Assembly (NCBI GenBank): GCA_023101725.1
Contig: JALJCO010013732.1
Coordinates: 1 to 64,000, forward strand
DNA: 64,000 nucleotides
DNA from: Atherinomorus stipes
Taxonomy: Eukaryota; Chordata; Actinopteri; Atheriniformes; Atherinidae
Reading direction: 5' to 3'
Under the pieces are notes generated by a model, which saw only the letters and a program-made list of their open reading frames with translations, made no database searches and was not told the DNA's origin. Both the position numbers and the translations under genes were made by a program. Shown piece after piece: positions 35,101 through 46,884 of this stretch (positions are counted from its first letter, which is position 1; each line of letters starts with the position of its first letter).

Positions 35101-38100
35101 GCATCCATCTTGCATCGTACCTGGACTGTGAGCTCACTCCAGCCAGTAGTCTTATCTTGACTCTTGATCTGTCCCTTCCTCTTTCTTTTCCTCTCTTCCT
35201 TCAGTAAAGTTTCCTTGTGTTTCTTTACCGAATCCAACATGATGCACGTTCAAAACACCTTCTGTGTTCATATCTAGTTCATATCTCTTTGCTAGGAAGT
35301 GACGCGGTGTGCTACCAATAGTCGGCTGCAACGTCACGGCTGCGTCCTGGATGAGAAACTTGCATACTGCAGTTTCTGAGCCCGGGGATGCCTCTGGGCA
35401 ATGATGGCTCGAAAATGCGCATAATGAATGCTGGTGTGCCATCAAAACGAGTCAGAAACGCATATTTTTAAATCTAAAAGTTACGTTGTGTGTCTTTAAG
35501 GTTAGGTTATTTTTGTATATCCACTCCACAGTTTTGCTTCTTCTTCTCCCATTGAAGCTTTTTCATTGTCCAGAAATGATTGAAAACGTATCAGTGATCA
35601 ACACCAGACTCTGAATTATAATCTGAGCTTTGTGGGATTATCCAGAACAAGTAAAGTTAGGGGAAATAATATAGTTGAATCGTATCTGTAACTATTTACT
35701 ATAAGCTGTTTGTTCCATGAATAAAATTCAATTCAACTTTATTTGTATAGCGTCCATTCATGACAATGTCACCTCAGGGCGCTTAACAGACAGAAAAATT
35801 CAGGTCAGATTCATTATAGCCTCGCGAAGGAAGCCAACAGATTGGATCAAACCTTGACTTGACCCGGTTGATCAATCCCCCATCCTGGGCAAGCATGGAG
35901 TGGTGGTGACAGTGGGAAGGAAAACACCTTTTTAAAAGGGAGGAAAAACCTCCAGCAGAACCTGGCTCAGGTAGGGCAGCCATCTGTCTTGACCGGCTGG
36001 GGTGGAGAAGACAGAAAGAGACCAACAGATACTGCAACGTTAGACCTGCTGAGAGAGGAGAAACTCGGTTAATGATGCAATACTCTCACAAGTTTCTACA
36101 TGGAGAAGCAGGATGTGATTTTGATTTTGATCTTGAACTGTAAACTGAACTGTGAAATGGTTGTCCTTCCTTTGTGTCTTAGATCTGGAGGATGATGTTT
36201 GGAGGACGGTATCTGATTCTGCTGATGGGACTGTTCTCCATTTACACGGGGGCCATTTACAACGAGTGCTTCAGCAGAGGCATCAGCACCTTCAGCTCTG
36301 CATGGCACGTCGGCCCCATGTTTGAAAAAAACATATGGAAGTGAGAACAGTTCATTCAATCATGCCAAAAAATATTTTCACGTAGTTTGTTTTCTCCAAA
36401 AATCTGCACTCTACCTTAAATTTCTGTTATCTCCTTTAGCTCATCAGTGCTGGCAGGGAACCAGTACTTATCCATGGATCCTGTTGTGTCCGGTGTTTTT
36501 ACCAGCCCTTATCCTTTTGGAATTGACCCAGTATGGCAGTGTCTTTTTATCACCTTTTAATCAAGAACATAACATAAGCACCAAACTAATTTGACCTTTT
36601 TGTGTCAGATCTGGGGCCTGGCCAACAACAAACTAACCTTCCTAAACTCGTACAAGATGAAGATGTCGGTCATCATTGGTGTCATTCACATGACTTTTGG
36701 TGTCTGCTTGTCATTCTTTAACTACTGGTAAGTCAGCATGTTTCTTCGGTTTGCTTGTGTGCTGAGTGTGCAACTGTATCATGGTTTCTCCATCTCTGTT
36801 TCCTCTGGTTATTGTTTTCCTCAGGCACTTTGGTCAAATGAGCAGCGTGTTCTTCGTGCTGATCCCAGAGCTGTTCTTCATGTTGTGTTTGTTTGGCTAC
36901 CTGGTGTTCATGGTGGTCTTTAAGTGGATCGCCTACACTCCTGCCGAGTCCAAAATCGCTCCCAGTATACTGATCCACTTCATTGACATGTTCCTCTTCA
37001 CAGACAACCCAGAAAACCCACAGCTTTTTACTGGGCAGGTGTGTGCTTGTTCATAACAACCAGACATTTAATACACATCAATGTTTTTACTTTGATGAAT
37101 CCACTGTTCTATTTCCTCATAGAAAGCATCTGGTTTATGTAGTTATGTAGTTAGATGTCTCATTTTTATTTTGTAGGTGGCATCGCAATTGGGATATTTA
37201 TAAGATTAAATGAACATCATTGTTATTTTTATGAAAAATAGCAGCTATTTTAGATTTCTTTGCACAGATCTTTTATATTTGACTTTTTTTTTTTTTTTTT
37301 TACTGTTTTCTTGTGTACTCGGGGTTTTATTTTCTGACTGTAAAGCATGTATGTAATGCTGTTAAGCAGATTAGTCTCAGACCTCAGATTCAATATCTAT
37401 TTTAAGTGCATGAATGCAATAATGTGCTTTCCAGATATAAAGATTTGTGCGTTAATGTTCAGAAGTAACAATAATGCCATTTTAAAACTATGTAATCTTA
37501 ACCAGTGTAAACTTCCTCCAGTGTCATTTTTTTTCTTTTTTGCTGTTCTTGTATGAAAAGAATGCACAAGCAACTTTTGAAAGCAGTGATGTTGTTTAAC
37601 TTGTCTTGGTTTCCTGGAACTCTCCTCTGTTAGCTTATTGTGCAGAAGGTGCTGGTGGTGCTGGCTCTGTGTTCAGTCCCAGTCCTTCTGCTGGGGAAGC
37701 CCATGTGTGAATACTTCAGTTTCAAGAAAAGACGGCGTCAAGTTGTGAGTCTCCGTTTGAGTAAACCTTATCTTTTTATTTATTTATTTTTAACCTCCAC
37801 TAGCTGCATTTTTCTAATCGACCTTTTATTCTCTGTGACATCAGGAGGAAGAAAGACGTCCGCTGGTAGCAGACGACGGCTCTGTCAACACGCGCCAGGG
37901 GGAGGTGGAGGGTGGAGCGGGAGATGAGGAGGTGGGAGCAGTCGTAATTTAATTTATTAAACAGATTAAATCTGGTCATGGACGCACTCGTGCTTCTTGT
38001 TTAACAATTTGAACTGCCTACAGGAGTTTGATACTGCAGATGTCTTCATGCATCAGGCCATCCACACCATAGAGTACTGCCTGGGCTGCATCTCCAACAC

Positions 38101-39244
38101 GGCGTCTTACCTGCGACTCTGGGCTCTCAGCCTGGCACACGCACGTTAGTGCTGATGCACACAAATACAGCATCCTCATTCTCATATGATGCACAACAGA
38201 CTTCCTCTCTGGAGCCAAACATATCCATTTAGTATCTTATTCATACATTTGTCATGTTTCTTTTCCAACTAGCTGTGGTTTTCTGACAGTGAGTTATTTG
38301 TGTCTCCACAGAGCTGTCAGAGGTCCTGTGGGTGATGGTCATGCGTCTTGCCCTAAGGTGGCAAGGTTATGTGGGATCTGCAGTGCTTTTTGTGATTTTT
38401 GCCTTCTTTGCTGTGTTGACCGTGTCCATCCTCCTGGTTATGGAGGGACTCTCAGCTTTCTTGCATGCGCTCCGTCTGCACTGGTAAGGATGACAGAAAG
38501 CAGAGGAACAACAATACAGTATGTTATATATTTCAAGGTTTATGCAGGCTTTGTTGCCTCTATTCTTGCAGGTTCCTGTTTCACAACAGATTTAATACAT
38601 CAGCTGTGTGAGCTAGAATTGGCTCAAATCTAGGGCTGTTATACAGTGTTTCACATATAAAGTTGTCCAGTAAAGATATGGGTTATCTATTTACCCAGCG
38701 ATTCTATTAGAAATTTTTCTTTCCTGCCATTTTTTTTTTCCTATTGCTGTGAGCAAAATTTATTTCACATGTATGTGTGAAATACATGCAGTGTACATGT
38801 GTGCATGCAGTGTACATACACTGCATGCAAACCGGACATGAGCATCCATGAAGAAAAAGGGTACATCTCCTGTAGCAGTTAATACAGCTGTTTACTATAA
38901 ATTACATTTAATTTCAGTTATTATATTTTGTTATTTGATGCATATAATAGCTTTTGCTTGAAGGCGATTATTTTCATATTGTTCTTGTGAGAGCTTTGGG
39001 CATCCACATCCAAATGTTTTTGTGATTCAAGGGTTTTTTTTATGAGGAAAAACTGTGAAGAAATAGTGAACATATAAAAAGGATTTTTTTTTTTGTTTTG
39101 TTTTTTTTTTTTTTTAGTCATTGAAGACTGACTTTGCTCATCTCTTACAGGGTGGAGTTTCAGAACAAGTTCTACAGTGGATCAGGCTACAAACTCAACC
39201 CTTTCTCCTTTACATCTCTGATCAATGCTTCAGCTGTTATATGA
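32199..39244 (+). CDS. tcirg1: V-type proton ATPase 116 kDa subunit a3, one-base frameshift in exon 11
   Basis: Coding exons: 32199-32315, 32697-32775, 32969-33117, 33218-33313, 33411-33472, 33554-33680, 33769-33851, 33981-34074, 34249-34461, 34547-34697, 34817-34957, 36183-36340, 36440-36530, 36609-36727, 36825-37038, 37634-37744, 37845-37931, 38024-38144, 38312-38483, 39151-39244. Total 2479 nt; discounting one surplus base it encodes about 825 aa (human TCIRG1, 830). It begins [16 protein letters not shown]; the N-terminal half is cytosolic, the C-terminal half forms the membrane domain of the proton channel. The segment [13 protein letters not shown] carries the arginine essential for proton transfer. 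Exon 11 changes frame after ...TIITFPF (residue 400), and the shifted frame stops at 34939-34941, before the membrane domain. a3 acidifies lysosomes and, in osteoclasts, the resorption zone. ATTAAA at 39944-39949 may end the transcript. Confidence 0.93.
35033..35500. mobile_element. TIR element in tcirg1 intron
   Basis: Left end cttaaaaacacacaacggaa then cttttag; right end reversed cttaaagacacacaacgtaa then cttttag: an inverted repeat of about 27 bp with few mismatches. Interior about 470 bp with no transposase. Located in the intron after the frameshifted exon 11. Confidence 0.85.
35705..36050. repeat. dispersed teleost repeat in tcirg1 intron
   Basis: It opens attcaattcaactttatttg and contains cctccagcagaacctggctc and ccatctgtcttgaccggctg. 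These words occur in a very common teleost dispersed repeat. Class not assigned from the sequence alone. Confidence 0.65.
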
Positions 39245-41273
39245 TTGGTCAAATGATTGCCAAACGGTTAAATTAACTTATGTATCTGTGTGTATCTTAT
39301 TGATATCCTATTGACTTTAGACCATGAAATGGTTAAACGAACTTGCACAGTGATTATAATGAATGATACCGACTGTTATTTTTTTGCAGCAGTAGAATGA
39401 CACCCTGCATAATGAATTATGACTTAATCTTAAAAAGAAATTTACATTTATACCCCCTTGCTAATTTTTTACTCAATGTTATATACTGCTGTCTAACTGT
39501 TCTGTCAGTCATTTGGGAAATATTTGGTAATCATGTACTTTCACTTTACAAACATTTATCATACAAAATAATTCTGAAAAGGGAAAGTACATCTAATTAT
39601 TAGTCTGTTTTTGCAGTTTAAGGGAACGTGCGTTTGACTTGCTGAATGTTAAGCCTGTCCTGCAAGAATATTCAGTTGATGGCAGTGAATGATCTGAAAG
39701 ATTTTTATGAACCAAAGATACTTTTTCCACTTCTCATGTCTTCCTAACACATCACACCACAGCTATTTATTCATAGGTGTTTTATGGTGCCTTACTGGGA
39801 CTGTATATGTATTATGTATTTTGGACTGTTTGCAATTGCTATAATTTTGCCACAACTTTGTACAAAATCTTGCAACAGACTTTTATCTCTGTTTTTGTTT
39901 TTTTGCCAGTCAAAACTATAAAATTGATCAAATTTGAGTTGGAATTAAACATTTTTTCTTGAGTCTTATCATGTGATGTAATTTATTGAACAGACTGTTT
40001 ACTGGTGGCTTATCTCCACTGTTTACATTTCAGTGTTCATACGTGTCACGTGCCCAAGTAATCAGTGACATAACAGAGAAGAGACACTCAAATCAGTTTG
40101 CTATGTGTGAGTTAAAGTAGATTCTAAAGGAAAACCTCAACATAAAAATTTCCATACAATATTGAACATAGAATGTGGTGACCTGTATAGCCTGTAGAGA
40201 AAATGAATCAAATTATTAGGCTGTAATAATCATATACAATTCAAAAGAATTGATCAAGGTTGAACCAATTTTTGCTGTTTGATTTATTGTGAAAAGTAAA
40301 ATTTTAACAACTACATGATCAAACTTTTGTAGGTAGTTTTAATCGACAAAATAATGGTCAGAGAAAAGTGGAGTAAATGGTGAAATTTACTGAAGAGATA
40401 CAAAGTTGAAATAAAAGTAATCATTAACAGATACCTCAAATTACATCTATTCTCATCATTTTCAAGCAGAGTTGCCCACTTGTGTATTTTTTAAAAAAAT
40501 TATTTACAGTGAATAAAGAGTGTTCAAAGGCAGATGCATTTATCATTTACACCAGGGGTGCCCTAATTCTTTACATTGGAGGGCCAAAAATGTCTAGGGG
40601 GGTAGATGGTTGTGAACCAAAACTAAAAATTCATGTTTCAGCGTATGAAATTCAATCATGCTTAGCCCATAGCATGAGTTGTCCAAAATAAACCTTCATA
40701 CAAAATAATGTGGAAAATGAATAAAACTATTCTTTATTGTGTGTATTATTTATTTCCTTCATTACTTGGTATAAGGGTTTATTTTGGACAGCATCTTCGC
40801 ATTTATTCTTTTACCGTGGGCTTCCAGACCTGAGCTGATGGGAGAACACCACCACCCTGAAATGCGATGGTCAGGACGGAAAGTGCAACAATGAATAAAT
40901 ATCAAAAGAACTTTTTACACAACCGGGGAATAATATATATATATATATATATATACAACGACGACAACAATGGGCAACGGACCAAAATTAATAGCTCGCG
41001 GGGCCACAGTTAGCCCTGTATTGGCCGAGGACCGAAAAAACTAAGTGGAACGTAATACCGTGGCGTGTGTTTCTATCAGTACTTCTTCTCGAAGAGCACC
41101 AAATGAACCGGATGTTATTGGAATGTGAAGATGGCGTTCATCATGTCACAGTGAGATATGTTTAAATAAGCGGACTGTAAGAGTATTGTATATATTTTTT
41201 AGACACTGCGTGTCATTAAATGTTAACACGCAGACTGGAGTTTAGTTTATGAGTCGACTCGGTTAAGGGGAAG
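39245..41273. other. tcirg1 3'UTR, repeats and mrpl18 promoter
   Basis: The first about 700 bp to ATTAAA at 39944 is probable tcirg1 3'UTR. From about 40552 comes a repeat-like stretch (caggggtgccctaattcttt, ggagggccaaaaatgt) resembling a hAT-type terminus, but no matching right end was found. An (AT)n tract lies at 40931-40954. Just before mrpl18, aagatggcg at 41127-41135 resembles a YY1 site, common near promoters of housekeeping genes. Confidence 0.5.
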
Positions 41274-43179
41274 ATGGCTTTCAGGGAGGTTAGTTGCAGA
41301 GTTCGCCTGCTGGGTCAAATTCAACGATGTCGGCCCGTGGTGACTGCCAACCAGATGGGTAAGTTATATAGCAATATTTAACTCCTACCTCAACCCGAAG
41401 AGTCATCATTTACATCTACACTCACAGCTGGTTTGTCATTTTAATTAAATGAAACATTTCTGTGGCAGCTCGGTGTATGAGTCAGGCTGCGAGTCGACCG
41501 CAGCCCAGCGCAGATGAGAACGAAGCCGTGAACCCGACCTTTGTGAACAGAAACCCCCGGAACCTGGAGCAGATGGCTCTGGCTGTGAAGGATCGGGGCT
41601 GGAAGACGACTTGGCCCCACCAACAGTTCTACCACAGGTCTGGATGAAATGCCATAACTCTCATCTAACGTCCAATGTAGTAACCATCATATGACTACAC
41701 GTAGTTCGTGTAAAGTCCAGTCTTGATTTTCATGTTCATGTTCCACCATTTTAAGAAATTTATTCTGTATTTGAGTGATTTAGTCATACCATCCAATTAA
41801 AGAAAACGGCTAAATTCACAGTATGAATGTATGTATTAATTGGATGGTATGATTTAGTCATACCATCCAATTAAAGAAAACGGCTAAATTCACAATATTA
41901 ATTAAAAATAAAAAAAGAAAGAAAGAAAGAAAGAAAGAAAAATAAAGAAACTAATAATAATAAATAAAAATTTTGAAAATGGTAATTTAGTGGAATAAAA
42001 TATTGCTCTTGAATTGTGGTTGGAAATAATAATTAAACAAACAAAACTGTTCCAGACACATAAGAGCACCTTTCCCCTAAAAAGTGGGCAAAAATGCCTT
42101 TCAACAGGTGTAGAAGTCTTTATGAACGTTACAGAAAACACCTGATTGCAGTGATTGCCTTAAAGTGTAGCTCAACAAAAATTTTAGTTTTGGAGCCCCA
42201 TCATGCTGGTTTACTTGCTATATTTTCTGTGTTTGATTTTAATATTTCTTTCGAAAGGGGGGAGGAGGGGAGAAAAAAAAAATATTTTTTCTTAAACTAC
42301 AATTCAAAATTAATGTCATTATTTTCATAGAATTTTTATTAATTAGTCAATTTCAACATCTTTCACTGACAGCTGATTTTTTTTTCCCTTCTTTAATTGG
42401 AGGGTATGAATAATTTTGAGGACAGGTGTACATAATTAAGAGGATAGTTAAACTTAGTGTTGATACATTATAAAGAAGTCTTGCAATTTTAAATTATTTT
42501 AAATTTAAGTATGTGAACAATACTTAAAGTACTGAATGTTCTCACTGCAGAAATCTTGACCTTATTCTGTTCTTATTACTTTATTACCATGCTTATGTGT
42601 ATGCAAGTATGTATTTATTTAACATATTATTTTTAAGTTAATTTCAAAAGTCAATAAGCTTTTTAACTCTTTATAGCCCCAACTGAGCAAAATCAGGCAT
42701 CTCCACTGGACTTATATGAAGCATTTACTCAACTGCCTTGTACTTTTGCCATTTGTGCATCACTCGTTCTTTCAGGTTGATGTTCTCTCGCAGCCAACAC
42801 CATGTGACGGCACAGGTGTTTTCCAGTGGCTGTCCTGATCCAGTGATTTCTTGTTCAACCAAAGAGTGGGCGGTGAAGAAGGAGCTGTCTTCCACAAACT
42901 GTGTGGCAGCTTGTCAGGCTGTGGGGGAAGTGCTGGCACATCGATGCTCACAAGCTGGCATCACTAGGATGGTGTACATGGCAATTCCTTGGACGTACCG
43001 TTCAGATGCTGTGAGTATATGCAGCAAAGATTGATGGATGAATATTGATATAAAGTTATTTTGAATATAGTCATTCATTTTCATCTGTTCCTCTCTTGCA
43101 GGTTCAGGCTTTCAGGACTGCAATGAAAGAGGGAGGAATCACTCTCAGTGAACCCAGAAGGAAATATGTTGGGAGCTGA
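41274..43179 (+). CDS. mrpl18: mitochondrial large-subunit ribosomal protein uL18m, 188 aa
   Basis: Four coding exons: 41274-41358, 41469-41637, 42776-43010, 43102-43179 (567 nt, phases close). The first about 40 residues (MAFREVSCRVRLLGQIQ...) are basic and free of acidic runs, as expected for a mitochondrial targeting sequence. The conserved core follows: ENEAVNPTFVNRNPRNLEQM, SQHHVTAQVF, STKEWAVKKEL, then MKEGGITLSEPRRKY. This matches human MRPL18 (180 aa) along its whole length. The family protein belongs to the mitoribosome central protuberance and has been linked to 5S rRNA import in mammals. Intron 2 hosts a TIR transposon. AATAAA at 43375-43380 probably ends the transcript, very close to a minus-strand signal. 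Confidence 0.95.
41777..42430. mobile_element. TIR element, CAGTYGTCCTC family, in mrpl18 intron 2
   Basis: The right end reversed reads tacacctgtcctcaaaatta then ttcataccctccaatt, as in the other copies. The left outer terminus is replaced by a local rearrangement: gatttagtcataccatccaa occurs twice, 41777 and 41851, with an inverted attaattggatggtatga between them. Internal words match copies at 12842 and 45472. A GAAA microsatellite lies at 41917-41940. Confidence 0.75.
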
Positions 43180-43374
43180 ATTTAGGCATCATCTGTTTCT
43201 TTGATTAGTCTTCTTCAACTCTTGTTCCCATTAAAAAGAAAATGGAAATGAATCATTTATTATTGTACAGATATTTAGACAACCACAATTCAAATCATTG
43301 ATGGTATTAAATGAACATAAGAAATATAGCAGTTTGTCCTTTTTTGTGCTCTCTGGTGTATTATTTAATCAAGA

Positions 43375-43404
43375 AATAAACCGGTTGGAGTACAATCATT
43401 TATT
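43375..43404. terminator. closely spaced opposing polyadenylation signals
   Basis: A plus-strand AATAAA at 43375-43380 (for mrpl18) and a minus-strand AATAAA (forward tttatt, 43399-43404) are 18 bp apart. The minus-strand one could end ssh3, which converges on mrpl18, but no other evidence ties it to that gene. Confidence 0.45.
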
Positions 43405-44645
43405 TTTCACTCAAAGTGCTTGTTGTAAACAAGAGTGAGGTGCAGATGGTGAACAGTTTAACACAATGGGTAGACGAGTAAAGAGAACAACAAAAAAAAA
43501 ATCATTTTAATCATGTTACAGCGCACCGTTGTCTCAGGCGTGGACAGTGTGGGCTGTGGATTATAAAGTGCGCGTTTTCACTTTTAATGGGGAGCATGCA
43601 GGTAAAATAAAGCTTGAGCAGGGGTTCACCTGCTGAAAATACCAGCATGAAATGAAGCTTAACATCAGCATCTACTGAAATTTGAAGAGTTAACCGATTC
43701 ATTCAGTGTCCATATAAATACAAGAGAAAACCCTGAAAAATTTGTTCTCACAGGATAGTTAAAAAAAAAAAAACAAAAAAACATGCACCCAGGTTTCAGC
43801 AATAATATAAGGATACATATATGCTCTGTGCACACAATCTTGGAATGTCACATTTATGAAGCAATGAAACCAAGAGAGTAATAGTACAAGAGAAATACAT
43901 GTGGCCACCACCTCTTAATAAAAACATTAAAATCATCAGAGTAATATTTCATTCTCAGGTTGAAGGCACTCATGCAGTCCTGGTTTTAAGTTAGAATAAT
44001 AATAAAATGGATTACAACAGTTTGTAACATACTGATGTGATAATTTTTTCAATTAAATATATTCATTGGCACATATTTTGGCACACAGACATGCGCCATA
44101 AAACTGGCCCTGATATGGTCCAAAATGCACAGCTTGGATAGAGTGAAATTTTCCCGTTTGAGAACAACAAACATATAGAAACAACGTTTATGACAAGCTG
44201 GCAGTATAAAGCCTTAACATTACTGAGGAAAGTAGAGGGAACAGTTATTGCATAGATCTCTGGGGTGTTGATGGGACAGCTACAGAAAGAGGGAAGCTGT
44301 GGGGGAGACTTCATGGTTCATTTATGGAACGATGTTTTCTAAAACACTTTACAACCATAACACAACAACGTACACAGACAGTGAGTTCAGTTATTAGATA
44401 TTCTGTTTTTCACTGGTACAGCAATACTGCAGTGTGATTCTTACCAAACATCATTTATAGCCTCATTTATAATGAGCCGAGATGTGCAATGAAAGACCTG
44501 CGAAGTATAAATTACAATATGTGTGTATAAAAGCCTTGGCATGCGTCCTTCAGGTTGAGTCTCCTTCAGGACTTTCCTCCTCTGGGCCTCCTTTATAGTT
44601 CCTCTACCTCTTTTACTTCCCTGCTCGTCCCTCTTTTTGATCACT

Positions 44646-44783
44646 TTAGGGCTTGCTCTGACCAGCATCCACCAGACTGCGTGGCTCAGGTGAAACATCC
44701 ACACATGCTCTCTGGTGAATGAGACCCCGTCGCCCGTGGCTACGCCTTCGTTGCCCTGGAGACCGTCTTGGACTGCCAGTGTG
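44646..44783 (-). CDS. ssh3: candidate last coding exon of ssh3 (unconfirmed)
   Basis: On the minus strand a pyrimidine-rich tract ending tctaaaag precedes 44783. Exon 15 of ssh3 ends in phase 0, and reading from 44783 in phase 0 gives 45 residues rich in arginine and serine (HTGSPRRSPGQRRRSHGRRG...) and a stop at 44646-44648. I see no clear similarity to the human SSH3 tail. Alternatives are read-through of exon 15 to the stop near 46756, or an exon I missed. Confidence 0.3.
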   Translation of the reverse strand, partial: HTGSPRRSPGQRRRSHGRRGLIHQRACVDVSPEPRSLVDAGQSKP

Positions 44784-45471
44784 CTTTTAGACAATGAGGG
44801 ATAGAAAAAACAGCAGGTAGCTAGTTATTAGTTTTATTTACCCGTTTTAACAGAGATACATAAAGGAGAAGCAAGTAGAGTAAGAGGATGAAGTACATCA
44901 GAGGTTTTTTAAACGAAGTGAATGGCATGAAGCTTCAAAACTTAAATATTTGCACATGAAAAAAATGTATCAAAGCATTAAAAGCTGTAACAGCATAAAT
45001 GCATTGGGGGTTTATGTACAAAAAGGTGGCAAACAGAAAGAAAAGTCCAAATAAGCCGTCTTCAGAAGGTCTTAAAACATCAGAAGATTTTCAAGGCAAC
45101 TTGGTAATGATTCTGCAAATAAATTAATCCCTTATTAAGTGACACAGTTGAGCCACATCTCCTGTAAGTGTTTAGTTGGTTGAGATCTGGAGATTGTGAA
45201 AGCCACAGCATGATTTACATTATTTTGACCCCCAGCCACTGAAAGGTTGGATAGGTGTGAAAATGATGGGAGTGGAAGAAACATGGGACTGTTCTGTTAA
45301 AGATTGAGGAAATCACTAAAAGCAACTTTAATTTGCAGTGTCCACTCACTCTAAGAGTTTATGTCACACCAGTAACACACATCATGGCCATGCTATTTTC
45401 TGTTAGTGCTGTAAAATATTAAATATATTTAAAAAAAATAAAAATAGAAATCAGCAAGATTTTTTTTAATG

Positions 45472-45970
45472 CAGTCGTCCTCAAAGTTATTCAGTCAGGG
45501 AAATAACATGAAATTGACAAAAGTAATAAGAAATGAAAATTCAAAGAAAATCATGACATCGATTTTGAATTGTGGTTTTGAAAGAAATATTAAAAACAAA
45601 CACACAAAAAAACCATAAAACAAGTAAACAAGCATGATGGGACTCCAAAGCTAAAAGTTTGGTGAGCAACACTTTGAGGCAATCACTGCAATCAAGTGTT
45701 TTTTCTAATGTTCAAAAGACGTTTACGCCTGTTGACAGGTATTTTGGTCCACTAAGGTGCACTAACGTGTCTGGGACAGTTTTTTTTTTTTTTTTTTTTA
45801 ATTATTATTATTTCCAACCACAATTGAAAAAGGCAATATTTTATTTTACTAAATCATAATTTAGTGAATTTTTTTATTATTAGTTTCTTTAGTTTTTTGT
45901 TATTTGAATTACTATGGTCAATTTAGCTTTTTATTTAATTGGAGAGTATGAATAATTTTGAGGGCGACTG
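45472..45970. mobile_element. near-complete TIR element, CAGTYGTCCTC family
   Basis: Left end cagtcgtcctcaaagttatt; right end reversed cagtcgccctcaaaattatt, then catactctccaatt. This is the most complete of at least three copies and defines an element of about 499 bp. CAGT termini are typical of Tc1/mariner relatives, but clean TA target duplications are not preserved. No transposase. Confidence 0.8.
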
Positions 45971-46884
45971 TATAATGCAAAGCTGTGTTTGGACTTGCTA
46001 ATTCAAACATGTTACAAGATACTGAAGTGCTGTTTTAACATGAACACAGACATATTTAGTTGCATTATCTGGTCTTAGTATATACTTCTGATGCTTTCAC
46101 TTAAGTGTTATACGTTTTAATGATCTTACAAACAAAACTCAGCAGTTTCTAAATGACTGTTGTCTTTATCTTTCTATTAATGAATTAATTAATTCATCCA
46201 TCCATCCATTCATTTATCTGAAACAATAGAAAATGCAAAAAACAGGCCTCAGAGCGAAAGAGGAGAAACAAACAAGCTGCAAAGAAATTCAGCCTCCATG
46301 GATCTCAATGGAAGTCCAAAAAAAGGTCCATGTTGCCTTTTAACCTGTAATGCATAGACTCATAAAAAGCCAAATTAATATTTATATAGGCTTATAAATT
46401 TGGCACTTTAACAAGTTTCCAAATCAGTTCAAGCTCAAAATAAACCTGGCAGCTGCACATTTCCTTACACGACGCAGGAAGTTCCTGCCTTTGTTTTACA
46501 CTACAAACAGAAATTGACCTTCATCAGTTTTATTCTCTAGTCTTGAGCTGATCTGTGGTAATCTGAGTATAAGATAATAGTGTGTGAACTTTCTCTTTGC
46601 TTCCTTTCCATATTACCCACATCCTCAGAGAATATCCAGGAATTTTTTGCTCTCAGTCCATTTTCAAACCTCTGCAATAACAGCTTTCTATAAGAACATC
46701 TACCTTTAATAAAATACTTTACACAAGTTACACTTTTTGATTTTCAGATGTTTTGTCATCTTTGTTTGGGATAAGTTAACTGAAATTGACTCTGTAAAGA
46801 GCTATCAAGAAGCTTTTGTAAATTTCCATCACCCCCAAACCCGCCTCTGTCGGCACAGGTAGATAATAAAGAGATAAGAGTTAC

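Larger units (their letters stand above)
43405..46884. other. between mrpl18 and the last placed ssh3 exon
   Basis: Probably contains the 3' part of ssh3 (last exon and UTR). One candidate terminal exon (44646-44783) and one transposon (45472-45970) are listed. Nothing else coding was recognised; the 117-aa minus-strand open frame ending at 44441 overlaps the candidate exon in another frame. Confidence 0.5.
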
